Assembly (NCBI GenBank): GCA_016794785.1
Contig: JAEUHC010000019.1
Coordinates: 558,001-622,000 of the forward strand
Length of the DNA stretch: 64,000 nt
From: Opitutaceae bacterium
GTDB lineage: Bacteria; Verrucomicrobiota; Verrucomicrobiia; Opitutales; Opitutaceae
Reading direction: 5' to 3'
Shown here: piece by piece, positions 35,613 to 44,332 of the stretch
Position numbering within the stretch: the stretch's first letter is position 1
Layout of the letters: the number at the start of each line of letters is the position of its first letter
Notes under the pieces: model-generated
The model's database searches: none
Seen by the model: only the letters and a program-made list of their open reading frames with translations
Told to the model about the DNA's origin: nothing
Made by a program: the position numbers and the translations under genes

Positions 35613-36230
35613 ATGCGCTCCCGAGGACCGAACATTGTCTCCCTGCTCGTCGCTGGCTGGCTATTGGGCGGCGGGGTCGTGGCGCACGCCCAGTTGGCGT
35701 CGAAGTCTCCGTTCATGCCGGCGCAGGCCGGAGGGGCGGCGGCGCCAGCGGCCAACGCGCCCATCGAGTATCGTGGTTATCTCGAGATCGGTGGCGTGAG
35801 GCAGTTTCGGCTCTACGATCCGGAGAAGAAAGCCTCCGTGTGGGTGCAGCTCAACGAGCGCAATACCGACCTCGGGGTGCTGGCCAAGGAACACGATGCC
35901 GACGCCGGCACGCTCACCGTCGAGCATCGCGGCACGGTGCACCGGCTGCCCATCCGGGTCGGAAAAATCCTCGCGGGCTCCGCGCCGCCTCCGCCCATGC
36001 CCGCGACCCTTCCGTCCAATGTCGCGCCGGCTGTCGTGCAAAGTGTCGTCGTGAATCCCACGCCCGCCGACGAGCAGCGGCGCCTGGAGTCGGTCGCGGC
36101 CGAGGTCGCGCGCCGCCGCGCGCTACGCGAGCAGGCGACGCAAACCGTGAATCAGGCCCAGTCGCAGACCATGAATGCAACGCCCCCAGCGGCCCCCGCG
36201 CCGCCGCAGCCGGCTCCTCAGCCGCGTTGA
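35613..36230 (+). CDS. Secreted proline-rich protein of unknown function
   Basis: The 205-residue protein begins with a signal peptide (VSLLVAGWLLGGGVVAHAQ). A small beta-rich domain at about 50-115 reads IEYRGYLEIGGVRQFRLYDP and VWVQLNERNTD. It is followed by a Pro/Ala linker, a short charged helix with EQRRLESVAAEVARRRALRE, and a Pro-rich C-terminus. The beta segment recalls small periplasmic domains of secretion and pilus proteins (GspC/PilP class), but no motif proves this. It precedes the ABC exporter genes by 64 bp. Confidence 0.65.
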   Translation: MRSRGPNIVSLLVAGWLLGGGVVAHAQLASKSPFMPAQAGGAAAPAANAPIEYRGYLEIGGVRQFRLYDPEKKASVWVQLNERNTDLGVLAKEHDADAGTLTVEHRGTVHRLPIRVGKILAGSAPPPPMPATLPSNVAPAVVQSVVVNPTPADEQRRLESVAAEVARRRALREQATQTVNQAQSQTMNATPPAAPAPPQPAPQPR

Positions 36231-36294
36231 GCGCCCCGGCGCGGCGAAGATATTTCGTGCGCCGTTGCGCACGGCTCGTAGCGTGGCGGTCTCC

Positions 36295-38160
36295 ATGTCC
36301 GCTCCCGCCTCCATGTCGACCGCCGCCCCTGCGCTGTCTAACATGGCGCTTGTCCGGCGGCTCTTTACCCTCGCCTGGCGCTACCGGCTCCACTGCCTGC
36401 GGGTGCTGGCGATCCAACTCGGGCTGCTGACGATGGGCCTCGGCGGCCTGAGCCTTACCGGCGTCGGGATCGACTACATCCGCCACCGGGTCGACGGGAC
36501 CCCGCTCACGGAAAACCCGCTGCACGTCTCGCTGCCCGACGCGTGGCCGTGGTGGCACGTCCTCGGCCTGCTCGCCGGGCTCATCCTGGTGCTCGCGGTC
36601 GGCCGCGCGTTCCTGAACTACAGCTACGCCGTCTCGGTGAACCGCCTCGTGCAGCAGCGGCTCGTCGTCGATTTGCGCGGCGAGGTCTATGACAAGCTGC
36701 AGCGCCTGAGCTTTCGTTTCTTCGACGCCAACAACACCAGCTCCATCATCACGCGCGTGACGAGCGATGTGCAGAGCGTGCGCATGTTCGTCGACCAAGT
36801 GCTCATCCAGAGCGTGATCATGGTGATCTCGCTCACGGTTTACCTGATCTACATGGCGAGCCTGAGCCCGGGGCTCACGCTGGCCTGCCTGGCGACGACG
36901 CCGCTGCTCTGGGCGCTGACTGCCTGGCACACGCGCCGCACGCAGCCGGAATACGCGCAGAACCGCACGCTCGTGGAGAAAATGGTGCAGACCTTTGTGG
37001 AAAGCATCCAGGGCATCGCGGTGACCAAAGCCTTCGGCCGCGAGCCCGAGGACCGGGCGCGTTTCGAGGCGGCCAACCGCGCCGTGCTCGATCAGCAGCA
37101 GGTTATTTTTTGGCGCGTGAGCCTCTTCTCGCCGGCGATCGGGTTTCTCACGCGGATCAACATGATGGTGCTGCTCGGCTACGGCGGCTGGCTGGTAATC
37201 CAGGGGCAGCTGCCGCTCGGCGCGGGCCTCGTGGTGTTTGCCGGCCTGCTGGAGCAGTTTTCCGGGCAGGTGAACAACGTCGCCGCCATCGTGAACTCGG
37301 TGCAGCAGTCGCTCATCGGGGCGCGCCGCGTCTTCGAGATCCTCGATGCGCCCGTCGAGGTGCAGAGCGCGCCCGACGCGATCCGGCGCCCGCAGCTCAC
37401 CGGCGAGGTGGCGTTCGAGGGCGTCTCGTTTGCCTACGGCGGCGCCGAGCCCGTGCTGCGTGACATCAACCTGCGCGTGCCCGCCGGCCGGTGCGTCGCC
37501 ATCCTCGGCGCCACGGGCGCGGGCAAGAGCGTGCTGATGAGCCTCGTGCCGCGCTTCTTCGATCCCACCGCCGGCCGCGTGCTGCTCGACGGGATCGATG
37601 CGCGCCGCCTCGACCTCGACGATCTGCGCCGCAACATCGGCCTCGTCTTTCAGGAGAGCTTTCTCTTCTCCAACACCGTCGCCGCCAACATCGCCTTCGG
37701 CCACCCCAGCGCGACCCGCGGGCAAATCGAGCAAGCCGCGCGCATCGCGGCCGCGCACGACTTCATCCTCCAGCTGCCGCGGGGCTACGACACCGTGCTC
37801 GGCGAGAGCGGCAACAGCCTGAGCGGCGGCCAGCGCCAGCGTCTCGCCATCGCGCGGGCCGTGCTGCTCGAACCCCCGATCCTGCTGCTCGACGATCCGA
37901 CCGCGGCGATCGACAGCGAGACCGAGCGCGAGATTTTCGAGGCGCTGGACCGCGCGATCGCGGGCCGGACGACGTTCATCGTCGCGCACCGGCTGAGCAC
38001 CCTGCGGCGGGCGGATGAAATCATCGTCATGGAGCACGGCCGGATTGTGCAGCGCGGCACCCATGCGCAGCTCATGCTCGAGCCGGGGCCCTACCTGCGG
38101 GTCGCTCGGCTCCAGCTCATCGACGGACGCGAATTGTCGCGAGGGGAGGGCGCCGCATGA
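36295..38160 (+). CDS. ABC exporter half-transporter, subunit 1 (degenerate Walker B)
   Basis: The start at 36295 gives 621 residues; the frame runs further upstream but overlaps the previous gene. Six membrane helices fill residues about 20-345. The nucleotide-binding domain has Walker A GATGAGKS, signature LSGGQRQR, Walker B ILLLDDPTAAID and the H-loop IVAHRLST. The residue after the Walker B Asp is Asp where the catalytic Glu is usual, while the signature is intact. This fits the degenerate subunit of a heterodimeric exporter. The stop overlaps the start of the partner gene as ATGA. Confidence 0.92.
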   Translation: MSAPASMSTAAPALSNMALVRRLFTLAWRYRLHCLRVLAIQLGLLTMGLGGLSLTGVGIDYIRHRVDGTPLTENPLHVSLPDAWPWWHVLGLLAGLILVLAVGRAFLNYSYAVSVNRLVQQRLVVDLRGEVYDKLQRLSFRFFDANNTSSIITRVTSDVQSVRMFVDQVLIQSVIMVISLTVYLIYMASLSPGLTLACLATTPLLWALTAWHTRRTQPEYAQNRTLVEKMVQTFVESIQGIAVTKAFGREPEDRARFEAANRAVLDQQQVIFWRVSLFSPAIGFLTRINMMVLLGYGGWLVIQGQLPLGAGLVVFAGLLEQFSGQVNNVAAIVNSVQQSLIGARRVFEILDAPVEVQSAPDAIRRPQLTGEVAFEGVSFAYGGAEPVLRDINLRVPAGRCVAILGATGAGKSVLMSLVPRFFDPTAGRVLLDGIDARRLDLDDLRRNIGLVFQESFLFSNTVAANIAFGHPSATRGQIEQAARIAAAHDFILQLPRGYDTVLGESGNSLSGGQRQRLAIARAVLLEPPILLLDDPTAAIDSETEREIFEALDRAIAGRTTFIVAHRLSTLRRADEIIVMEHGRIVQRGTHAQLMLEPGPYLRVARLQLIDGRELSRGEGAA

Positions 38161-40010
38161 AAGCGCCGGTCCAGCCTAGACCCGTGGAGCGCGACGTCGG
38201 TCTTGTGCGTCGCGTGCGCGAAGACGACGAGGAGGAGATCATCCAAAAGCCGCTCGAGTGGTCGCTCATCCGGCGCCTTTTCAACTATACCGCACCGGTG
38301 AAGGGCAAACTCACCGCGCTCAGTGTGACGAGCCTCGTGCGCGCGGCCCAGCTGCCGGCGTTTGTGTGGCTGGCGACGCTCATCATCAAGGGCCCGATCA
38401 CAACCGGCGACACCACCATGCTGGCGTGGGGCGTCGGCGCGTATGCGCTGCTCGCGCTCTGGACGGACGGGATGTTTCACTTCCGCCAGCGCTGGGCGCT
38501 CGAGATCGGCGAGACGGTGGTCAACGGCCTGCGCGCCGAGATTTTTGCCAAGGTGCAGCGGCAGCCGATGAGTTTTTTCAATCGGGTGAAGCTGGGCCGC
38601 ATCATCGGCCGGCTGACGAGCGACGTGGAGGCGCTGCGCGTGGGCATCCAGGACGTGCTCTTCGTAAGCGTGATTCAATTCGGCCAGATGATCTTCACGG
38701 CGGTTGTGATGGCGTGGACGGACTGGGCGCTCTTCCTCGTCGTGCTCGGGCTCGCGCCGGTGCTGTGGGTGATCAACCGGCATTTTCGCGTGAGGCTCAG
38801 CCACTACTCGCGGGCGGCGACGGACAGCTTCAGCCGCGTGACCGCGACGCTCGCGGAATCCGTCAATGGCATCCGCGTGACGCAGGGCTTCGTGCGGCAG
38901 GAGACCAACGCCGGGCTCTTCCGCCAGCTGCTCGCCGACCACTCGCTCTTCAGCGTCGCGCTGGCGCGCACCTCGGCGATTCTCACGCCGCTGCTCGAGC
39001 TCAACAGCCAGTTCTTCGTCGCGATTCTGCTCATGTTCGGCGGGTGGCGCGTGTTCGAGGGCCACATGGGCGTGGGCGAGCTGATTACATTTTTCCTGCT
39101 GGCCAACCAGTTCTTCGCGCCCATCGCGATCATCGGCAACCAATACAACCAGGCGCTCGTCGCGATGGCCGGCGCCGAGCGCGTCTTCAAGCTGATTGAC
39201 ACGCCGCCGGATTGGGAGGACGCCGCGGACGCGACGCCGCTCGCGGATCCGCGCGGAGCCGCCGCCGCGGGCCTGCGGGTCGAATTTGATCACGTCTCCT
39301 TCGGCTACGATCCGGCGCGGGCGGTGTTACACGACGTGTCGTTCACCGCTGAACCCGGCCAGACCATCGCGCTGGTGGGCCACACGGGCAGCGGCAAGAG
39401 CTCGATCATCAACCTCGTGGCGAAATTTTATCTGCCGACCGCGGGCGCGCTGCGGCTCGATGGCCGCGAGGTGCGCACGATCACGAGCCGGTCGTTGCAC
39501 CGGCAGATGGGCATGGTGCAGCAGCAGAACTTCCTCTTCAGCGGGACAGTGCTCGACAACATCCGTGTGGCGAAACCGGAGGCGTCCGATGCCGAAGTGC
39601 GCGCGGCCGCCGCGCGGCTGGATTGCCTCGATGTGCTCGAAGCGCTGCCGCAGGGCCTGCTGACCGAGGTGGGCGAGCGCGGCGCGGCGCTCTCGGTCGG
39701 GCAGCGTCAGCTCGTCTGCTTCACCCGCGCGCTGCTGGCCGACCCGCGCCTGGTGATCCTCGACGAGGCGACGAGCGCCATCGATGCGCTCACGGAGGCG
39801 CGGCTCCAACATGCGCTGGCGGCGCTGCTGCACGGGCGCACGAGCTTCGTGGTGGCGCACCGCTTGAGCACGATTCGCCATGCCGATCTCGTCCTCGTGC
39901 TCGACCAAGGCCGCATCATCGAGCGCGGCACGCACCCGGAATTGCTCGCCCGCGGCGGCCATTATGCGGCCCTTTACCGCCAGTTTGTCCAAGTCGAGGA
40001 AGGCGGCTGA
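38157..40010 (+). CDS. ABC exporter half-transporter, subunit 2 (LSVGQ signature)
   Basis: The 617-residue protein has a long acidic N-terminal stretch, six membrane helices (about 50-350), Walker A GHTGSGKS, Walker B LVILDEATSAID with the catalytic Glu, and the H-loop VVAHRLST. Its signature is LSVGQRQL, with Val for Gly. Subunit 1's weak Walker B would pair with this altered signature, and this subunit's intact Walker B with the normal LSGGQ, as in TM287/288-type exporters. Lipids or drugs are possible substrates; the sequence does not say which. Confidence 0.92.
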   Translation: MKAPVQPRPVERDVGLVRRVREDDEEEIIQKPLEWSLIRRLFNYTAPVKGKLTALSVTSLVRAAQLPAFVWLATLIIKGPITTGDTTMLAWGVGAYALLALWTDGMFHFRQRWALEIGETVVNGLRAEIFAKVQRQPMSFFNRVKLGRIIGRLTSDVEALRVGIQDVLFVSVIQFGQMIFTAVVMAWTDWALFLVVLGLAPVLWVINRHFRVRLSHYSRAATDSFSRVTATLAESVNGIRVTQGFVRQETNAGLFRQLLADHSLFSVALARTSAILTPLLELNSQFFVAILLMFGGWRVFEGHMGVGELITFFLLANQFFAPIAIIGNQYNQALVAMAGAERVFKLIDTPPDWEDAADATPLADPRGAAAAGLRVEFDHVSFGYDPARAVLHDVSFTAEPGQTIALVGHTGSGKSSIINLVAKFYLPTAGALRLDGREVRTITSRSLHRQMGMVQQQNFLFSGTVLDNIRVAKPEASDAEVRAAAARLDCLDVLEALPQGLLTEVGERGAALSVGQRQLVCFTRALLADPRLVILDEATSAIDALTEARLQHALAALLHGRTSFVVAHRLSTIRHADLVLVLDQGRIIERGTHPELLARGGHYAALYRQFVQVEEGG

Positions 40011-40011
40011 G

Positions 40012-40030
40012 GCCCGGATCGGGGCTTTTT
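40012..40030 (+). terminator. Weak rho-independent terminator after the ABC exporter
   Basis: A short stem CCCG-GAT-CGGG, extended by one G-C pair across a bulge, is followed by TTTTT directly after the stop codon. Confidence 0.45.
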
Positions 40031-40144
40031 CTCCTCTGGGCTCCCTCTAGAAAAGTGAAGATTTTCCTAGGCAAGCCCACAAAGTTCCCTCTAGTAGTGC
40101 CTTCGGTTCAGTTAATATCAGTCACACAAACCCAAAAAATCATC

Positions 40145-40414
40145 ATGGCTAAGAAAGCTGCCCGCAAACCCAACGCCGCGTTTATGAAACCGGTCACGCC
40201 GAACGAAAAGCTCGCTGCTGTCGTCGGCGCCGCTCCGCTCCCCCGCACCGAGCTGACCAAGAAGCTCTGGGTCTACATCAAGAAGAACAAGCTGCAGGAC
40301 GCGAAGGTCCGCACCCAGATCAACGCTGACGACAAGCTGAAGGCCGTCTTCGGTGGCAAAGCGAAGGTCTCGATGTTCGAGATGACGAAGCTCGTCTCCA
40401 ACAACCTGAAGTAA
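40145..40414 (+). CDS. SWIB/MDM2-domain protein
   Basis: The 89-residue protein consists almost wholly of one SWIB domain: FMKPVTPNEKLAAVVG, LPRTELTKKLWVYIKKNKLQ, then INADDKLKAVFGGKAKVSMF and a C-terminal LVSNNL. The start follows an A-rich stretch. SWIB domains are known from eukaryotic chromatin remodellers and, as stand-alone proteins, from Chlamydiae and Verrucomicrobia, where they are thought to act in DNA or chromatin binding. The lysine-rich N-terminus (MAKKAARKP) would suit DNA contact. It is monocistronic, with its own terminator. Confidence 0.93.
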   Translation: MAKKAARKPNAAFMKPVTPNEKLAAVVGAAPLPRTELTKKLWVYIKKNKLQDAKVRTQINADDKLKAVFGGKAKVSMFEMTKLVSNNLK

Positions 40415-40433
40415 GCGCCTCCACTTTACGAGA

Positions 40434-40467
40434 GCCGCCGCGATGCAAATCGCGGCGGCTTTTTTTT
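40434..40467 (+). terminator. Strong rho-independent terminator after the SWIB gene
   Basis: An 11-bp perfect stem GCCGCCGCGAT / ATCGCGGCGGC (40434-40444 and 40449-40459) with a GCAA tetraloop is followed by eight T residues. Confidence 0.95.
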
Positions 40468-40512
40468 GCCTACCCTTCGTTGCCGCCGCGCGTCTTGCTT
40501 GCACCTTCCTCC

Positions 40513-43074
40513 ATGCTCCGATCCCTGCGCTTCCTCTGCCCCGCAATCTTCCTGCCTTTGTCTCTAATCGCCCAACGCGGTGACCGCGCTGGTGAGGTGC
40601 AGGCCCCGCCGCCCGCGCACATCAAGATTCCGCCGGCTCCGATCCTGACGGCGGAGCAGGCGCTCAAGACTTTCACGATCGCCAAGGGCTTTCGGATCGA
40701 GGCCGTCGCGACCGAGCCCCTCCTGGGCGATCCGATCGCGATGCAGTTCGGGCCGGACGGACGTCTCTGGGTCGTCGAGATGCGCGGCTACATGCACGAC
40801 GTCGATGGCAAGGGCGAGGACCAGCCCATTGGGAATATCGCCGTGCTCGCCGACACCGATGGCGACGGGCGTTTCGACAAGCGCACGGTTTTTGCCAGCG
40901 GCCTCGTGATGCCGCGCGCCCTCTCACTCGTCGGCGATGGCGTGCTCGTCGCCGAACCGCCCAAGCTTTGGTTCATGCGCGACACGAACGGCGACGGGGT
41001 CGCCGATCAAAAGACCGAGGTCGCCGCCGACTACGCCCCCACCAACAACCACGAGCACAACGCCAACGGCCTCGCCTGGCTGCTCGACAACTGGATCTAC
41101 TCCGCCAACTCCACCGCGCGCTTCCGCTACGAGGGCGGCGTGAAGTTCACGCGCGAGAGCACGATCACGCGCGGCCAGTGGGGCATCACTCAGGACGACA
41201 CGGGCCGCCCCTACTACAACAGCAACAGCGACCCGCTCCGCTTCGACGCCGTCCCCTCCGCTTACCTGCGCCGCAATCCCTATTTCTCCGCCACCGGAAC
41301 CGCCGTGCAGATCGTGCCGGCGCGCCTGCCGGTTTACCCGGGGCGCGTGACGCCCGGCGTCAACCGCGGCTACCAGATCCTGGACAAGGAGGGGAAAATC
41401 ACCGCCGTCACCGCCACCTGCGGCCCGGTCATCTACCGCGGCACGCTGTTCCCGGCGGAGTTCCGGGGCGATGCGTTCATCGCCGAGCCTTCCGCCAACC
41501 TGGTCAAGCGCATCACGCTCACGGAAAAAGACGGGGCGCTCAAGGGCGCCAACGCCTACGAGGGCGCGGAATTCCTCACCTCGACCGATGAGCGCTTCCG
41601 GCCGGTGAATCTTTTCAACGGCCCCGACGGCGCGCTCTACGTCGTGGACATGTATCGCGGTATTTTGCAGCACAAGACCTACGTCACGAGTTTCCTGCGG
41701 AAACAAATCGAGGAGCGCGGACTCGCCGATGGCATCGGCCTCGGCCGCATCTGGCGCATTGTGCCGGAGGGCGCGCCGTCCGCGAAATTTGATCAAGGGC
41801 TCGCCCGCGCCGACACCGCGACGCTCACCGCCAAGCTCTCCGATCCCAACGGCTGGATGCGCGACACGGCCCAGCGCCTCCTCGTCGAGCGGCGCGATCC
41901 GGCGGCGGCTCCGCTGCTCCGTGCGCTTGCCCGCACCGCCCGCGATCCGCTGGGCCGGTTGCACGCGCTCTGGACGCTCGACGGCCTCGACGCCACCGAT
42001 CGGCCGACCGTGCTCGCCGCGCTCGGCGATGGCGATGCGCGTGTCTGCGCCGCGGCGATCCGGCTCGCGGAGAAATTCCTCAAGCCCGCGGCGGATGAGG
42101 CCGTGCTCACGCGCCTCATCGCCTTGGCGTCACGATCGGAGCCGGCCGTGCGCCTCCAACTCGCGTTCTCGCTGGGCGAGGCCAGGACGCCGGTGGCCGA
42201 TGCCGCGCTCCGCGCCCTGCTGGTGGCCGCGGGCGGCCAGCCCTATCTGGTCGATGCTGTCGTGAGCGGGCTCGCCCGCCGCGAGGCTGTATTCATCGAG
42301 GCGATTGCGCGCGAAGCGAAGGCCACGAGCCCCGCAGTGACCGCCGCGGTCACCGCCGCGGCGAGCGCCGCGATGAAGTCCGGTGATCCCGCGCGTCTCG
42401 GGCCGGTGCTCGCTTTTGCCGCCGATGCCGCCGCGCCGGCCTGGGCGCGCACCGCCGCCCTCGATGGTGTGGAGCGTTCGTTCTCCCGGCTCTTCGACGG
42501 CAAGCTCATCCCCATGAATCTCACGGCCGAGCCGAAGGCGCTCGTCGCGCTCGCGCAGGCCGGTGGCCCCGAGGCCGCGCGCGCCGAGAAACTCCTCGCC
42601 GCGCTGCGTTGGCCGGGGAAGCCCGGCATGGGCGCGGCCGCCGCGGTGAAGCTCACGCCCGCCGAGCAAAAGCTCTTTGATCAGGGCAAAGTGCAGTATG
42701 CCACCCTCTGCGCCGCCTGTCACCAGCCCGAGGGGCAGGGCCTCGCGGGCCTCGCGCCGCCGCTCGTGTTTTCCCGCTGGGTGCTCGGGGATGAGCGCAT
42801 CCTCGCCAGCATCGTCCTCGCCGGCAAATCGCAGGACAACCTCGTCATGCCCGGCCTGCGCGCCGCACTCGACGATGAGGCGATCGCCAGCGTGCTCACC
42901 TACATTCGCAACTCCTGGGAGCACACGGCCGGCGCGGTCACCCCTGCGTCCGTGGCGCGGATGCGCACGATGACCGCAGGACGCGAGCAACCTTGGAACG
43001 AGGATGACCTCGCCGAGTTTGCCCGCCAGATGGGTGGCGGCCGTGGGCAACGCGGGCCGCGGAAGGCGAATTGA
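40513..43074 (+). CDS. PVC-type heme-binding protein: propeller, HEAT repeats, cytochrome c (CxxCH)
   Basis: The start at 40513 gives 853 residues with a signal peptide (LRFLCPAIFLPLSLIAQ). Residues about 40-430 are a beta-propeller of the membrane-bound dehydrogenase/DUF7133 class, with FGPDGRLWVVEMRGYM and FNGPDGALYVVDMYRG. Residues about 430-700 are HEAT-like helical repeats. The C-terminus is a class I cytochrome c: CAACH at about 733-737 and a Met ligand in LVMPGL at about 779. These proteins are abundant in Planctomycetes and Verrucomicrobia; they are probably periplasmic redox or sugar-dehydrogenase components, but their substrates are unproven. Confidence 0.9.
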   Translation: MLRSLRFLCPAIFLPLSLIAQRGDRAGEVQAPPPAHIKIPPAPILTAEQALKTFTIAKGFRIEAVATEPLLGDPIAMQFGPDGRLWVVEMRGYMHDVDGKGEDQPIGNIAVLADTDGDGRFDKRTVFASGLVMPRALSLVGDGVLVAEPPKLWFMRDTNGDGVADQKTEVAADYAPTNNHEHNANGLAWLLDNWIYSANSTARFRYEGGVKFTRESTITRGQWGITQDDTGRPYYNSNSDPLRFDAVPSAYLRRNPYFSATGTAVQIVPARLPVYPGRVTPGVNRGYQILDKEGKITAVTATCGPVIYRGTLFPAEFRGDAFIAEPSANLVKRITLTEKDGALKGANAYEGAEFLTSTDERFRPVNLFNGPDGALYVVDMYRGILQHKTYVTSFLRKQIEERGLADGIGLGRIWRIVPEGAPSAKFDQGLARADTATLTAKLSDPNGWMRDTAQRLLVERRDPAAAPLLRALARTARDPLGRLHALWTLDGLDATDRPTVLAALGDGDARVCAAAIRLAEKFLKPAADEAVLTRLIALASRSEPAVRLQLAFSLGEARTPVADAALRALLVAAGGQPYLVDAVVSGLARREAVFIEAIAREAKATSPAVTAAVTAAASAAMKSGDPARLGPVLAFAADAAAPAWARTAALDGVERSFSRLFDGKLIPMNLTAEPKALVALAQAGGPEAARAEKLLAALRWPGKPGMGAAAAVKLTPAEQKLFDQGKVQYATLCAACHQPEGQGLAGLAPPLVFSRWVLGDERILASIVLAGKSQDNLVMPGLRAALDDEAIASVLTYIRNSWEHTAGAVTPASVARMRTMTAGREQPWNEDDLAEFARQMGGGRGQRGPRKAN

Positions 43075-43083
43075 AGGCCAACC

Positions 43084-43103
43084 GGCCTCAGCAAGCTGAG
43101 GCC
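43084..43103. repeat. Half-element palindrome sharing its core with element 2
   Basis: GGCCTCAGC-AA-GCTGAGGCC differs from the second hairpin at 29269-29288 only in the loop. The following GCCCTGCG looks like a decayed GCCCTAC foot. It lies between convergent genes. Confidence 0.6.
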
Positions 43104-43123
43104 CTGCGCCTCCCCGACAGCCT

Positions 43124-44332
43124 TCACTGCGCCTCGATCTTCACCGCGGCGGGGGTCGCGTAGCCATTCCAATACGCGTCGAGCCGCGCGCGATCGGGCG
43201 CGCCGTCGGCGACGATGAAGCGGTAGCGCGACACATAGGGCGTGCCCGGCTCGATGCGAAACTCGCCGAGCTGCTGCGGCACGAGGCTGAAATAAGGCAT
43301 GTTCGGGTGCAGCCGCGCGGGCTGCGGCGCGCGGAAATTCTCCGGGTGGCCGAGCACAGCCGTGCCCGCGAGCTCGCCGGCCTCGCCCACCACGCCGCCG
43401 AGATGCACCCAGCGCGCGCGCCCGGCGTTGCCCTTCACGCGATCGGTCTCGCCTTCGGAGGTGAGGAACCGCGCGGCGAGGCCGGGTCCGTTCCACCCGC
43501 GGGCCCCGCGGAAACCGAAGCCGCCGTAGTGGTATTCCGGCAACACGACCGGATCGGCGGTCGCGCACACGTGGGTGACCGTGAGCTCGAACAGCCGCGC
43601 CACCGGCGCCGCGCCGGCGAGATCATAGGCGGTGAGCTGCCAGGTGGTGTTGAGTGCCGTCACCGGCGCGCCGCCGGTGAGATCGACGGATTTCAGACGC
43701 GCGGAGAACCCGCCATGCACCGGGCCGCTCCACGAACGGTCGAGCGCGACCAACTCCTCGGCGCCTTTTTTGTCCTGCATGTTCCAGAAGTCGGTCGCGC
43801 GGCCCTGGAAACTTACCTTGGTCCACGGCGCCCAGATGCCGTGGTGATGCGCGTGGTTGGGCGCGTAGTCGTCGGTCACGATTTTGCCCGACGGGGAGAA
43901 GACGGGATGCACGTAGCCCGCGCGCACGATGTGCGGCGGGATGCCTTCGCGCGGGAGGTCGTCGCGGTTCAGGCGAAACACGAGCACGGGCGCGCCGCCC
44001 ACGCTCACACGGAGGTGGCCGCCCTCGGGCGCGGCGACGACGGCCGGCTCGATCGGGGCCTTGAGGTTTGCGGCGGTGAGTGTGAAGGAGAGCGTCTCGC
44101 CCGCTTTCTGCCACGGCGCGACGAAGCGGGTGGTGCCGTCGGCCTCGGCTTGCAGCGCGACGGCCCGGCCGGCGGCATCGCGGAGCTGCGCGGGTTTGGG
44201 TGCATCGGCTGGCAGCGTGAACGCGATCACCTGGCCCGCGCGGTCAACGGCCGCCGGGGCGAGGGTGAGGCGGTAGTCGCGGGCGGAGGCGATGAGCGCG
44301 GTGGCGCAGAGTGCGGCGGCGATGCGGAGCAT
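43124..44332 (-). CDS. Secreted DUF6807 (PmoA-like) protein
   Basis: The 402-residue protein has a signal peptide (MLRIAAALCATALIASA), a short N-terminal beta domain (about 20-105), and the DUF6807 domain with AGYVHPVFSPSGKIVTDD, NHAHHHGIWAPWT and LPEYHYGGFGFRGA. The His cluster could bind metal or sugar. DUF6807 proteins are annotated as methane-oxygenase PmoA-like from weak early similarity; they occur with Gfo/Idh oxidoreductases and sulfatases in PVC bacteria, so a carbohydrate role is more likely. Its first 106 bases lie inside the 3' end of the upstream gene. Confidence 0.85.
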   Translation of the reverse strand: MLRIAAALCATALIASARDYRLTLAPAAVDRAGQVIAFTLPADAPKPAQLRDAAGRAVALQAEADGTTRFVAPWQKAGETLSFTLTAANLKAPIEPAVVAAPEGGHLRVSVGGAPVLVFRLNRDDLPREGIPPHIVRAGYVHPVFSPSGKIVTDDYAPNHAHHHGIWAPWTKVSFQGRATDFWNMQDKKGAEELVALDRSWSGPVHGGFSARLKSVDLTGGAPVTALNTTWQLTAYDLAGAAPVARLFELTVTHVCATADPVVLPEYHYGGFGFRGARGWNGPGLAARFLTSEGETDRVKGNAGRARWVHLGGVVGEAGELAGTAVLGHPENFRAPQPARLHPNMPYFSLVPQQLGEFRIEPGTPYVSRYRFIVADGAPDRARLDAYWNGYATPAAVKIEAQ

